Source: Hyphodiscus hymeniophilus | Lineage: Eukaryota > Ascomycota > Leotiomycetes > Helotiales > Hyphodiscaceae | Assembly: GCA_016508695.1 (NCBI GenBank) | Contig: VNKQ01000005.1 | Location: 2,046,001 to 2,110,000, forward strand | DNA: 64,000 bases | Direction of reading: 5' to 3' | Part shown: piece by piece, positions 20,614-32,258 of the stretch | Position numbering within the stretch: position 1 is the first letter of the stretch | How the letters are laid out: every line of letters begins with the position of its first letter | Notes under the pieces: model-generated | Seen by the model: the letters and a program-made list of their open reading frames with translations, nothing else | Told to the model about the DNA's origin: nothing | Databases searched by the model: none | Made by a program: the position numbers and the translations under genes

Positions 20614-20980
20614 GGTGGAAACCGCATCATGTGTGTACAGTACATACCTTAGGTAGGACGGCATTTCAGGTGAGCGCAGCATTGTGTCGCGTATGTACCA
20701 TACTTTAAAAGCTGGCCTTAAATAACGGCCGTTTGAAACTCCATTGTAACTGTATATTCTGGCGTAGGCCAAAACTCACCGTTCTCTCTAAGCTATGTGA
20801 ATGCAATGATCCAAAACTAATTTCCAGATTATTTTCACATGTAGAAATGCGCTTCAAGGTCGACATTAACCAGTCTCCTACTCCCAAGGCAGCGAGACAG
20901 CAAACACCCCAAATCCTACGACTGGGCGATCCTGTGTATCGACTGAGTTATACCTGCTTAGACAGATTAATGCATCGGGG
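20614..20980. other. 3' region downstream of GH47
   Basis: 367 bp without gene content that I can recognise. It probably holds the mannosidase 3' UTR and the upstream region of the next coding-looking stretch. Confidence 0.4.
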
Positions 20981-22655
20981 ATGAACAATCACACGCCACG
21001 TGATATCAACGTGACAATCCCTATTGAGAAATATCTACCGAAATCAAGATCCTCCAGATTTCTGGATGACCCTCCGACTTTTGTCAAGGGTTTCAAAAAG
21101 AACGCAAGTACGACCTGCGCAGGTAGTCTTCCGACTTCGAAAAAAAGCTGCAGCGCACTCCCTGGATCAACGCAATCATGCCCCAGAGGACTGTGTAGAG
21201 CAGATGAGCCTAGCCTTCATGGACCTCACTGGTGTCAGTTGAAAGATCCAGAAGTCTTCCAACAGCACCCGGATATCGCTCGGTTGATGCTTGCAGCAAC
21301 GACGAAGGTTGTGTCTCTGGCCCAGCCCGCCACCGCAGCAAATGAAACAGAACTAGAAGACCAGCCAGGAGATGTCCCCTTCCGTAGTGGCGCTCGTTCT
21401 GATGAAGGTCATCCCCTACCAATACCGCCTTCCTCTGCTGATGGTACTTCCCTTATTGCCTCAAATGTACTACTGGCCTCGATCAACGAGGCTACACTAG
21501 AGACGATTCGAATACCACCCGTTTCAAACAAATCAGATCTCCAGATATAACAAAGCTTCCGTTCCACGATACTAGCTTCCATACGGGTTCTTCAGAAGTA
21601 TCAGACGAAACCTTTGGCGACAGTTCAAACCCCGTCAACATCTTCGGAAATGGATGGTTTGGCAGGATACCGATTCTACCAGCTATGAACGCGGCGCCTA
21701 GTCATGACAGCTTAGACTTGGATCGAGACGATGTCATATCAATCAGACTGGTCCGCATGTCTTTGACCACAGATTATGAGTACCTACTTAGTGATACCCA
21801 GAATGCAACAGCTTTTGGACTGGAAATGTTTCGATATGCTCTTCCATACCACAGTCGCGATGAACTCCTCTTCAAAATGCGATGGTTCTTGGGTCCCGGA
21901 GCGTCGTATCTTCACTTTTTGGCTCAAGCCAAGCGTTTACAGAATGAATTCTGGATGAATTTCACATCTTTTCCTCTTTCGTTTGGCCCGCCTCGCATTC
22001 TTAATCCACATGTCGATAATTCGGCACAAGAGCTCGAAGGGGGAGCCATAAATGCCCACGAAGTGGAGCAATACCTCAAAACAAAAGACATATCAAATAT
22101 GAACCAGGACCATAAGAGCTACAACTTTACGAGGACAGTTTTCACGGCGACGGTATCATAATTCCGTATCTCGATCGCCGGCTGGCTGGTACCCTAAGCT
22201 ACGAACTGGGGCTTACTGATGCAATAACGTTTTCGAATGATATAACTCTCAGTACACCTGCTCTAGTAAATACTGCCGCCACAGCTTCGAATTCTCCCTT
22301 CAGCTCTGGTAATTTACTACCGACTTTCGATTCTACTCCTCTAATTCAAATTTGGTAGGTCCGCTAAGTACAATGCAAGCTCGAGAACCAAACACGATCA
22401 CAACATAGCCGGACTCCTGGCAAACTTTTGCCTTCGACGACGTTATTGATAACAGACCAATACCATCTGCTCAAGATTCTAACACAACCAATGCGAAGAG
22501 CCAGAGAATTACGATTAGTGTACCACTTCTCATGCTTCGCTTCAGTGAATCAGCTATCTGTCTGGGCAATGGACCAGCGTTTCCTCGAGGGCTTGTGGAA
22601 AAAGCATTTACGACATCCATCGTCGGTGCGGCTGATTAGCATCCGATGTGTCTAG
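20981..22655 (+). pseudogene. coding-looking region with unresolved gene model (gene or decaying gene)
   Basis: Four successive stretches read as plausible protein but in different frames: 20981 to about 21443 (starts MNNHTPRDINVTIPIEKYLP), about 21491-22130 (includes YEYLLSDTQNATAFGLEMFRYALPYH and LLFKMRWFLGPGASYLHFLAQ), about 22131-22358 (DGIIIPYLDRRLAGTLSYELGLTDAITF), and about 22410-22637 (TFAFDDVIDNRPIPS to FPRGLVEKAF). One junction can be explained by a 47-nt intron at 21444-21490 (GTACTT donor, CGAG acceptor, correct phase). The next two have only weak splice candidates. I recognise no family. Either the introns are non-consensus, or the gene carries frameshifts and is decaying. Confidence 0.4.
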
Positions 22656-23469
22656 TGCGGGTGTTTGCGTATTGTATCACCGCAGCTGCATGAAATAAGC
22701 ATCGGGGAATGCGGGATATTGTGTCTAATTAAAAAATCGCCTTTTCTCGAAAGACACTGAAGCCTTTCCTTGGCGATCAGCTCTTGAATGCGTCGGTTGT
22801 GCCATCTGTCTGGCAACGGTAAGCCCCTCACAACTCGTGCGCCCCGTCGCACATCTTTTGACAGGAGTAGCCCTAAAGATTACGGCTCGAACAATGTTTT
22901 TCATGTTTACTGAAGGAGCTCTCTTCGAAGAAAGCTTCCAAAGTTCCAATAATTGCCGACATTCCCAGAAAACGCATGACTATTCGCTTTTGCTTCAAGG
23001 GTAGCGCTAGATCAGCTCACTCGAGTTCTACTTCTGCAGTTGACAGTCGCTACATATTGCTTTTACTTATCGCTGTATGTCTCAGTATCACCACTCATGT
23101 TTGCTCTTATTTTCTGACGGAAGTAAGAAATATGACAGGAAGCGCATATGACGGGAAAGCCGTCCTGTCAGGCTAATGCCCCTTCCAATCCAGTCTTTCG
23201 GGGTTCCAGCTCAACGAGTGTGACTGCAGGATAAGGCGTGAAGACAAGGGCTTTGCGCCACTCATTCGTCCCATCCCACGCTGTACTACCCCGCCATAGT
23301 TGTTTATTCTCTCGTGCAACATAGCTTCGGGTACAAACATCCCTCGTGATGTCCTCCGAGCTCTTGCCCTTCTTGAGGAGGCAGTGCCTTTACAAGCATT
23401 ACATCAAGTCCTCTTCGTTAACTCAATGACTTCAAGATCAGAATAGCAAGTTGCTTTACTATATCTCCA
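22656..23469. other. intergenic region upstream of the histidine kinase
   Basis: About 0.8 kb. One short open frame near 22976-23176 includes a hydrophobic stretch (YILLLLIAVCLSITTHVCSYFL), but nothing else supports a gene. The rest is probably promoter and leader of the kinase. Confidence 0.4.
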
Positions 23470-26400
23470 ATGGCAACCATGATATCAATAAGTGAAAAAA
23501 ATGAGGAGATGAGGCTTCGCCAAGTCCATCAATACTTATCTCTTCGCGATGCAGAGAACGAAAAGCGAATTGAAATTACCAAAATAGAATCCCCTGATAC
23601 CGCTCTGACTGCCTTCACTCAGCTTGTGGCATGGCGTATGGACGCTGAGAGAGCGATTGTGTCACTCGTGGACCGCAGTGACCAGTATTTCATAGCGGAG
23701 TCCACCCCAACACTGGATTTGACAAAGACTGGTGATAGTGACTGGTTATGGGTAGGATGTACAGGTAGCACTTCTCGAGGAGTTGCACTATGTGCGGTTA
23801 GTCTTCTGCTACCATTGAGATCTCGTCTCATCTCTTATTAGCAAACGATTAAAGCACCAGAGCCTTTCAATGGCTATTCAATTTTCTTCGTCAACGATCT
23901 TCGGAACAACCCCGGCTACAACCATCTTCCTTACGTGGTGGGACATCCCTTTTTTCGCTATTATTGCGGGACGCCTTTGGTGACGGAAGATGGCTTTCGA
24001 ATCGGAAGCTTGTTTGTGATCGATAAAAGACCACGTAACGAGGATCCATCAGAAGATCAGATCAATTTTATGGGAGTCATGGCAGCCAACGTGATGAAAC
24101 ATCTGGACAACCAGCGCGAAGCTGAACGACGTAAGCGGATTATGATTATGTCAAAAGGAATGGCAGCTTTTACGGAAGGAAAACATCGCATCGACACGCA
24201 GTGGAAAGAGCAGAATCATGCAGAGACGGGGACCAGCAAAGCTCATGCAAAGAAAATTGACTTGCACCGGGCGAGCAGCACGAATGACGGAGCGCAGATG
24301 AAGTTGCCCACCCTCGCAAGTCCTCAGCAACTCGATGCAGATGACGGCCATCCTGTGGCAGATCCATCAGCCCAAAAGAATTTAAATGTTGAAAGTAATG
24401 AAAAGATGCCAACTCATGCTTCGGTTCTTGCGCGGGGATCAAATCTGCTGCGAGAATCTCTCGATGTCGCCTTCTCTGTTTTCGTCGATACCAGCAAAGG
24501 TGGCTCCCGTGTTGTGGGCTCGAAACAAACGGGCTCTCAAACATCGGTCCATGGATCGTCGTTCAGGCCGCTAGGTGGAAGACCCAAGTTTCAACCTGCG
24601 AACGTGCTTAGCTTCTCCACCACTCAATCGTCATCGTCGAGTCAAGATGATTTGTCTTCGACACAATTCAAACTCATGGACGCTCGAATAATAAGACGTT
24701 TGCTAAAGAAGTTTCCCGATGGTCACCTTTGGTCATTCGATAGAAGTGGGCATGAAATTGTGGTCGGGAAGGAGGAGAGATCAACCTACATTTCTTCTGA
24801 TTCCGAAACACAGTCAAATCAGTACAAACCGGCATCTAAGGAAGGTATGATGCTTAGAAGCTGCTTTCGTGGTGCAAGACAAGTGTTATATGCCCCACTA
24901 TTTGACATTGCCACATCTCGCTCTATGTGCGCGTGTTTTGCGGTATCGATGAGAGAAGTACCTGCCTTTTCTGTTGACGTCGAGCTGACCTGGCTAAGAG
25001 CTTTTCTCAACAACGTAGCTGTTGAATGGGATCGAGTCAGTGTATCAATTGCAGACCATCAGAAGGGAGATTTCCTTTCAAGCATATCACATGTAAGTAT
25101 CGAAAACAATCTTCAGCACGCACATAATGGAACTGACTTTGGCAGGAATTCCGCTCCCCTCTTCATGGTATTCTGGCTTCAACAGGTAAGATCTCTGCTA
25201 AGGCCTCGCCCCATGTTCTCACTCAACAAGCGCAGAGCTTCTATCGGACTCTAAATTGGAAGATTCGGAAAGAGCACTCTTTGCGACCATACAAACCTGT
25301 GGTCAGACGCTGCTCAATACGGTCTCACATATTCTAGACTATACCAAGGTTGGTCTACTTGTTCTGATAGACTCCTTGTCAATCGACTTATTCGTCAAAG
25401 GTCAACGACTTCAATCATCGCACAGGAGAAGCAAAGATTGAACAAGATCTCTCTCGGACCAGTGAAGTATCGTCGGAAGAAAACTTGTCCTCAATCGCTT
25501 TGTACTCAGATGTAGATGTTGCATCAATCTGCGAGAGTGCTATTCAGTCGGTGTGTGTTGGCAGCGCGTTCGGTAGAAGAATGTCAGAGACGATAGTTTC
25601 CCACGAGCCGACATTGGCGAGCAGCGTCGCCCTTTACAGTCTTCCCGATGTTTCAAAGTCGGCTTCAACGGATACAGGCCCCGTTATTGTCATTCTGGAC
25701 ATATCCCCCGGTCATTGGGCTTTCCATTGCGCCCCAGGTGCAATTCAGAGAATCTTGATGAATCTTGTTGGGAACAGTCTGAAGTATACGAAGTCAGGAC
25801 ACATCAACGTAAAGGTTGAAGAACAGAATCAGATGCCGTATCAGCCAGGAGAAGAAAAGATAAATTCTCAAATCACAATTACTGTCAGTGATACCGGAAT
25901 CGGTATCTCAAAGGAGTTCCTTCGTTACAAATTGTTCACCCCCTTTTGTCAGGAGTCTCCAGTGGCTGCAGGCACAGGTAGAGTCCCCGATCTTCTTCGA
26001 AGCGGCAGACATATACTGATCAAACTCTCAGGACTTGGAATGAGTATGGTCAAGAAGATCGTTCAGTCACTCGAGGGAGAAATCCACGTCGATAGTGAAA
26101 TCAACCAAGGAACTCAAGTCACTGTCCGCTTCCCTCTAAATCCGGCTACTTTGCCTGCGGATACGAGTCACATCTCCACTGGGCCATCAAATATCCCCCA
26201 AACCCGGTCTCGATGTTACGAGTTGAATGCCCAGATAAGACAGTGGCATTCTTCGGCTTTGACACCGTTTCGACAATACTCCTGAAGGACTCGGCTCAAT
26301 TCTACTTGACCGAGTGGTACCATTTCAGTATCATCCGCGACATTCACCATGCAGATTTCGTCATCGTCGATGAGACATCCTTGGACGACATCTTCGAGGT

Positions 26401-27438
26401 ATTTGCGGAACGGCTTCCCCAACGTCTTGTGGCATTAAGAAGCACTTCTATCCGTGATAAATATTTGACCACTAAAGTTCATAGTATTTTGAAACCTGTG
26501 GGCCCATATGGATTTGCAAAAGTGCTATTGAATTGTTGGACTCGAACTCCACCCCAGACACCAGATATGGAAAACCCACCTCCCACAATACTGGACCAAC
26601 AGCCTCCTAGTCCACAAAACGACTCTGTTCAAAAGACACTTGTATCTGAACCGGCCCAAGATACTCAGTTGCTGTCGCCAGTCTCCGTCAAGCCGGAGCT
26701 CGTTCAGACGACTTCCGTTCAGGAGGTAGCAGTGCATATTACCACCGCGCACAAGGTGTTACCGGTCCCTGAGCCGCCTCCTGAAATCCACCTCATGCCA
26801 GATGTTGCGCCAAAAGCCATCGAGAATTTTGCACATCGCAAAGCAACGACGCAACCACAAGTTTCGATTTCTGTTGTTGAGGTAGAGCAGCAGCCACGGA
26901 TCCTCTGCGTTGACGATAATCCCATCAACTTAAAAGTTCTCCAAGCCTACCTGAAGAAGTTAGAGAAGAAGGACGTGAGTTTTGCCGAGAATGGGCTAGA
27001 AGCTTTCAAAGCCGTTGAGTCTTCTGACATTCCCTTCGACCTCATTTTTATGGGTAGGCGCTCTCCTGGTTGGTTGCGATCTGGCGTACGCTGACTTACG
27101 CGGAAACAGATTTGTCGATGCCTATCTGCGATGGCTTTGAGAGCACGTCTCGTATCCGCAAACTCGAGAAGCAGCGACGAAAAATCCAGCAAGCTGCAGG
27201 GAAAACATCCTTTATCATTGCTCTGACTGGCCAGGCGTCCAGCCGTGACCAAGACCAAGCCTTCGCCAGTGGGGTAGATAAATTTGTTACAAAACCTATG
27301 TCGCTGTCTCATTTGAAGACACTGCTTGATGATTTGGAGGTTCCTGGAAAGCTCAAGGGTTCTCGGGCTGATTTAGACGAGGGTCAATATTGTGATGTGG
27401 ACATTATGGGGGAACAAACACTTACGGTTTTGGGTTGA
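23470..27438 (+). CDS. hybrid histidine kinase with N-terminal GAF-like domain
   Basis: Eight exons are inferred: 23470-23796, 23842-25092, 25146-25185, 25236-25348, 25401-25977, 26032-26166, 26235-27053, 27110-27438, giving 1196 residues. Residues about 30-210 form a GAF-like sensor (FFRYYCGTPLVTEDGFRIGSLFVIDKRPR). The H-box SSISHEFRSPLHGI has the phosphoacceptor at about His526. The HATPase part has N-box MNLVGNSLKYTKSGHI (about 697), G1 VSDTGIGIS and G2 GTGLGMSMVKK. A degenerate receiver-like region and Pro-rich linker follow. The C-terminal receiver has VDDNPIN (about 1036), phosphoacceptor in MDLSMP (about 1088) and KPMS. All catalytic boxes are intact. No transmembrane segment is visible, so the sensor is probably cytosolic. 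The 26167-26234 intron has a weak GTCACA donor and is the least certain junction. The ligand is unknown. Confidence 0.85.
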
Positions 27439-27703
27439 CTTAGGCTGGAGGCGTTCCAGTTTGTGGTTCTTTCATTACTTTACGGCCTTTTTAGGAGCAA
27501 ATAATATCAGCTGAAAGTTGGGCAACTATTCCAAAGACGTTGAAGTGGACCCCTCCCACTAATATCGGAGTTCAGCCACTCATTGCAATCATTAATGATG
27601 TTTCCAATTGAACAATCAAATAAACAACATAACACTACTCGCTAAACTGATGAAAAAGTGATTCAAACCCTGATATCGTACATAGATTTATGCTGAATGA
27701 TAA

Positions 27704-29587
27704 TTATGGCAACAAGGGGGCCCCGTTCGTAACCTCCCCATATCTTACAGCAGCATAGTCACCATTGCATGCGTAATCATACTGCGCAAGACCCGGCGAC
27801 TTCTTCTGGACATCCAGGAAAGTATCAAGCTCGCACCAGCCATCCCACCGATCCTCACACTCCGGGAAACTAAGCCCGAGAGGCAATGTTCTCTGATTGA
27901 GAATGAAATGAACATAAGTCGTTTCCTTGCCTTCGGTATACACCCTCTGGGCATTCAATGGTTGGGGAGTTTTAATAACTTCGATGTCGAGTCTCGCACC
28001 GAAGGGCTCGAGATGCGAGACGGTCAGATTGTGAGGACCTGGATATTTGGTGCTAGGAAGGAATTGGTCGAACTGTGTGAATCCGAATGCGGCCAGAATC
28101 GACATGATATTTGTATCATGACTGAAGTCTAAGTAGAGTGACTGGTTGAGTGGGAATGTCTCGGGGTTGCTGTCAAGCGTCGTGTTGATTTGAGAGCCCG
28201 AGTATCCGAGCGTGTGGTTTTCCAAACGAGCAACGATCTCCTGAACGTAGCCGATACCAACTGCTCGTCCTGTAGGAGATTGGAAGGCGGAACTCCCAGC
28301 AAAGTAAAGGTCGCTAGCGTACTCGAAGCCGATCCATTCTTCATATGTGAAGAGATCGCAAAAGGCACTATATCCGTATGCCACGGTCTCGTATGGACAC
28401 ATATTTTGAGCAGCGTAGGTGTCTACGATCGTCCACTCAAAGTCTGTGATCAATTCTTGGAATCGCTTGGTTGCTTCTTGGAGGTAGACGGCAACCCATT
28501 CTTGAGCTGCGGTGCTTCCTCCTGCGTTCTTGTCGCTGTTTGAATTCTTACAATTGTCGTAGCCTGCCAGACTATTATTGAATCCATTCTGTTCAATAAT
28601 TACCTCAATGGTAGCATTGTTCGTCCACTCTAGACCGAAGAAGCCGGCCATGAAGTACTCGCAACTCTGAGTTTCTAGTCAGATAGATGCCCAAATACTC
28701 GGGAGTACCAGATAGGTGACGTTCGTACCTTCAGCATACGATCTTGGGTCGTCGTCCTCACAATGATCTTGCTGTTTGGGTTATATAATTGGCCATACTG
28801 ATAGTAATGCAAGATTCCGCTCTCAAACAACTCTTGTCTCCCACGTGGTACAAGAATCTCAGCGCCGAGTTCAAACTTCCAGTCCTTCAAGAATGACAAA
28901 GGACCAGAAGCCTCGAACTGTGTGTTATTGGCAACTTTTGCACCAAAGTCATAAACGTTGCTACCCAAGGTGGGATACCTTGAGCCATGGCGAGACAGCA
29001 TCTGCAGAGCATTAGAGTTTGAACATATTAGGGCCACATACTCTACTCACTTGCAGCTGCGAAATTTTCGCTCCAGGGGGTAAAGGATATTCGGCCACAC
29101 CAAACCCCACAGGATTTGGAAAGTAAGGAGACAATTGTCCCATCAAGTGAAAGATGCTCTCATTTCGACCCTGCCCCACAATCGGCTCAGCAGTTTCCAG
29201 GGGCGCATTAGGCGCAAACGTCGCGGTTGGGGCGAAGGACACAGGATTCGTCTGAGCCAGGAATGGAGCCCGCCCTGTTGCTGTAGGCCCAGCCCAAAGT
29301 TCAGGGCTCGTTTGAAAGTACTGAGGGACTTTTGTTGAAGATGTCTCGCATTGCAAACCCTTTCCAAGGGTTATGCCTTGAGATGACCTGGCCAGACCTA
29401 AGGAGACGACTCGCTCGGAGAGGATGGCGTATGAGCCATACAGAATCACGCACGTGACTGCAATGATGATCGCTTTCTTCAAGATCGTGTTCATCCGAGA
29501 GCTGTTGCTTGGATCCCCAACGTGGTGAAATTCTCCCCTCGTGTACTCCAGCGGCTCCACGGAAGTATCCTCTACACCAGTCCCCAT
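27704..29587 (-). CDS. histidine acid phosphatase (phytase-like), membrane-anchored
   Basis: Three exons (29587-29051, 29001-28729, 28666-27704) encode 590 residues. The catalytic motif RHGSRYP lies at about 183-189 and the proton-donor motif SHDTNI at His453-Asp454. QDRMLKSCEYFMAGFFG across the second junction matches the family. Numerous Asn-X-Ser/Thr sites and paired cysteines fit an extracytoplasmic enzyme. The N-terminus lacks a normal signal peptide. About 38 hydrophilic residues precede a single hydrophobic segment AIIIAVTCVILYGSYAIL, so it is predicted to be a type II membrane protein with a luminal or external catalytic domain. The frame is open a short way upstream of 29587 without an ATG, so a missing 5' exon cannot be excluded. 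It would hydrolyse phosphomonoesters. True phytase activity is not established. Confidence 0.88.
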
Positions 29588-30139
29588 CCTGGCCGCCTGA
29601 CCTCCCACCTCTTCCCTCCCTGAGAGACTATCCAACTCGTATGACAATGCGTCCTGGTTTGATCCGGACTCGAGGTCTACGGACGCTGAATCGATAGACG
29701 AAACTTAATGTGAGTGGCCAGTCACGCACGATCTGTCATCGGAACTCTCACCTGGCTCTGAGATAGTAACAGTGGGAAGCAGAAGAAAGCGGATAGCCTG
29801 AAGGTGAGTCTAGCATGAACTCTTCAGCAGTCGAAATGTTTTGTATCTATCTGGGATGAAGTAAGGCTTAGAGGATGCACGTCCATCGAGATCAATAATG
29901 CATGTCGTCTGGGTTTGAAGAATTCTATCTAGATTAGGGGGTGTGTATTTAGATTGAAGTCACGCTTCTCTCCTTGTCTTATCGCCGAAAAGAACTTCTT
30001 ACTGTAACCCCCACTTTGAATTCGAAGATCAAAGAAGATTTTGCAGTTTGAAAGTGGTAGTAATTGATACGATACACTTTGTATCTAACAGAATACCTAC
30101 TTTGTTTTCATCGCACCCTTTGCACACCTAATTACCAAA
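29588..30139. promoter_or_regulatory. divergent promoter phosphatase/alcohol dehydrogenase
   Basis: 552 bp between divergent start codons. A GTGAGA/AAG pair on the minus strand near 29700-29750 could mark an intron in the phosphatase 5' leader, but the upstream ATG near 29815 does not join in phase. Confidence 0.4.
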
Positions 30140-31358
30140 ATGCCTTCAGCAATTCCAGAAGAAATGCTCGCAGCCCAAGTCACAGAGGTAAACACTCCGC
30201 ATACCCCGCAATCATAACCAACCCAGTAAATAACCAATGTAGTTCAAAAAACCCTACAAGATCCACAATGTCCCCACCCCTGGAAAAGATCTTTATGAAC
30301 ATGATCTTCTTGTGAAGGTTGCCGTTGCTTCCCTATGTCACACAGATGGCATGGTAACCGACGGCATTATGGGTACCAAGCTCCCCTGCATCGCTTCTCA
30401 TGAAGGTGCAGGCACAGTCGTTAAAGTGGGCTCAGCAGTGAAGGACTTCCAGGTCGGAGACCGAATTCTCTGCTGCCTGACCTACCATCGATGTGGAGAG
30501 TGTGCAGATTGTACCGGGCCAGAAAGAGACAGACAGTATTGCTCAAAGGTTGGAGGGTATAACGGCGTAACGAGAGATGGCTCGTTTGCTGAATATGAGG
30601 TTGTGGATGGGAGAGAGTCTTGGATCTTGCCTGACAACGTTAGCTTTCAGTCTGCTGCCCCGCTAGCCTGTGCCGGTATAACAGTCTGGGGTGGTTTGGT
30701 ACGGGCTGATCTGAAAGCTGGAATGTCACTAGCTATTATTGGAGGAGGTGGTGGCTTGGGACATCTTGGAGTCCAATTTGCGAAGGCCCTGGGCCTCGTT
30801 TGCATCGCCGTAGATGCGAGAGATGAAGGGCTACAGCTTGCAAGAGATTGCGGTGCAGATGTTGTGATCGATGCTCGGCAATCGAAGGAGCAGGTCGTGG
30901 AAGAAGTCAAGAAGTGGACAGGAGGTCAAGGCGCGGATGCGACCCTTAACGTCAGCGACCATGAGACTGCTGCTGCTCTGGGAGCCGCTGTGACCAAGAT
31001 GCATGGCTTGCTTGTTCAGATCGCGCAACCGCCCAATGTTAGCATACCATTCGCTGAATTCGTGTTCCGCGATGTCAGAGTTCATGGGAGTCTGGTTGGT
31101 AAGTGATGCAAGTGATTCGGCTTTCGTAATGCAGAAAGCTAATATGATATCCTAGCTTCTAAAAACGAATGCCGTAAGATGTTAAACCTCGTATCGGAAC
31201 ACAACATCAAGGTTCAGACAAATGTGTTCAATGGACTAAAAGAAATCCCGAAGGCCGTGGAACTTGCCCATTCTGGCAAAATGAAGGGGAAGCCTGTCAT
31301 TATTATAGATGATGAGGCTATTGCTGACGAGAAGAAATCTGGCCTGAAGATGGTATAA
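30140..31358 (+). CDS. zinc-containing alcohol dehydrogenase (yeast ADH1-like class)
   Basis: Three exons (30140-30187, 30243-31098, 31156-31358) encode 368 residues. Catalytic zinc ligands are visible: Cys in SLCHTDG, His-Glu in SHEGAG, and Cys in PLACAGITV. The structural zinc loop CGECADCTGPERDRQYC has four cysteines. The nucleotide-binding motif is GGGGGLGHLGVQFAKALG followed by VDARDEG, suggesting NAD as cofactor because of the acidic residue at the end of the second strand. The enzyme would interconvert primary alcohols and aldehydes. The first exon is only 48 nt. The gene is divergent from the phosphatase. Confidence 0.92.
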
Positions 31359-32258
31359 GTTATTAAATGGTCAACCAAAAAGTAGCAGTGACATGAATTT
31401 GTGGCAAGGGATCAGAAGGAAGAGTGAAACTAAGACCAGGTCGGCGCGAGCATGGATGTATTTCATACTAATACTATGAATGTAATAATGACATAGAGAG
31501 ATGATGCGCTGCTTTGGTATCTAAACTTTTGGTATTGTCTGTCAGAGAATGGCATTGATTAAGGAGAATGAAAGTGGTGGACATCAATACCCCACCCCCG
31601 AAACAAGAAAATGAGCCTTTGATGATTGATATAGACAATATCTTAGAGTGAATCTTTGGTACCTGAGAAGCGCGTACAACAACAGCCCAATTGAGGAGAG
31701 AATGGGCAAAGTGAAGGGAGACAACGTGAACACACGGATATTGAAGCCGCAGCATGCTACACGGAATGGAGTTAGTGGAGCTGGTGGCAGGAAGGAGGAT
31801 GCAGATGCTCGGATGATTTATGGCCTCGTATGGCCAATCACTATATGACATTTTTTCTTCTGAAAATTACCTTATCAGATGACTTCCAAGTTGAAACAAT
31901 CTAAGACGGCTGGTTGCAGGTAGATCTGGATGATGATTGTATTCTGGGGGAACCATCCGACCAAGCGAACTGATTAAACAATGATTCTATCCACGTCCAG
32001 CGTGTCCGGCACATAAAGGTAAACGAGAACGAATGGGTGACCTGATCGGTACCTAGAAATAGTGTTGAACGAGAAGAAGAAGTTGCGACAAATGTCTCAA
32101 AAAGTGAGCGATCCAAGAATGTAATGAAAACATGACGATTCTAATGAAGAGAAGTAGATCCAGCAAAGAGTGACTAGGTAAACGCTCAAAGTAGAAAACC
32201 TCCCGTTGTGATTACGAGCCTTGTAATTCAGATCCAGAGCCAGCTACGCAGCAGATAT
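31359..32258. other. convergent 3' intergenic region
   Basis: 900 bp between the 3' ends of the alcohol dehydrogenase and the SWIM protein gene. Only short open frames are present. No feature is recognised. Confidence 0.5.
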
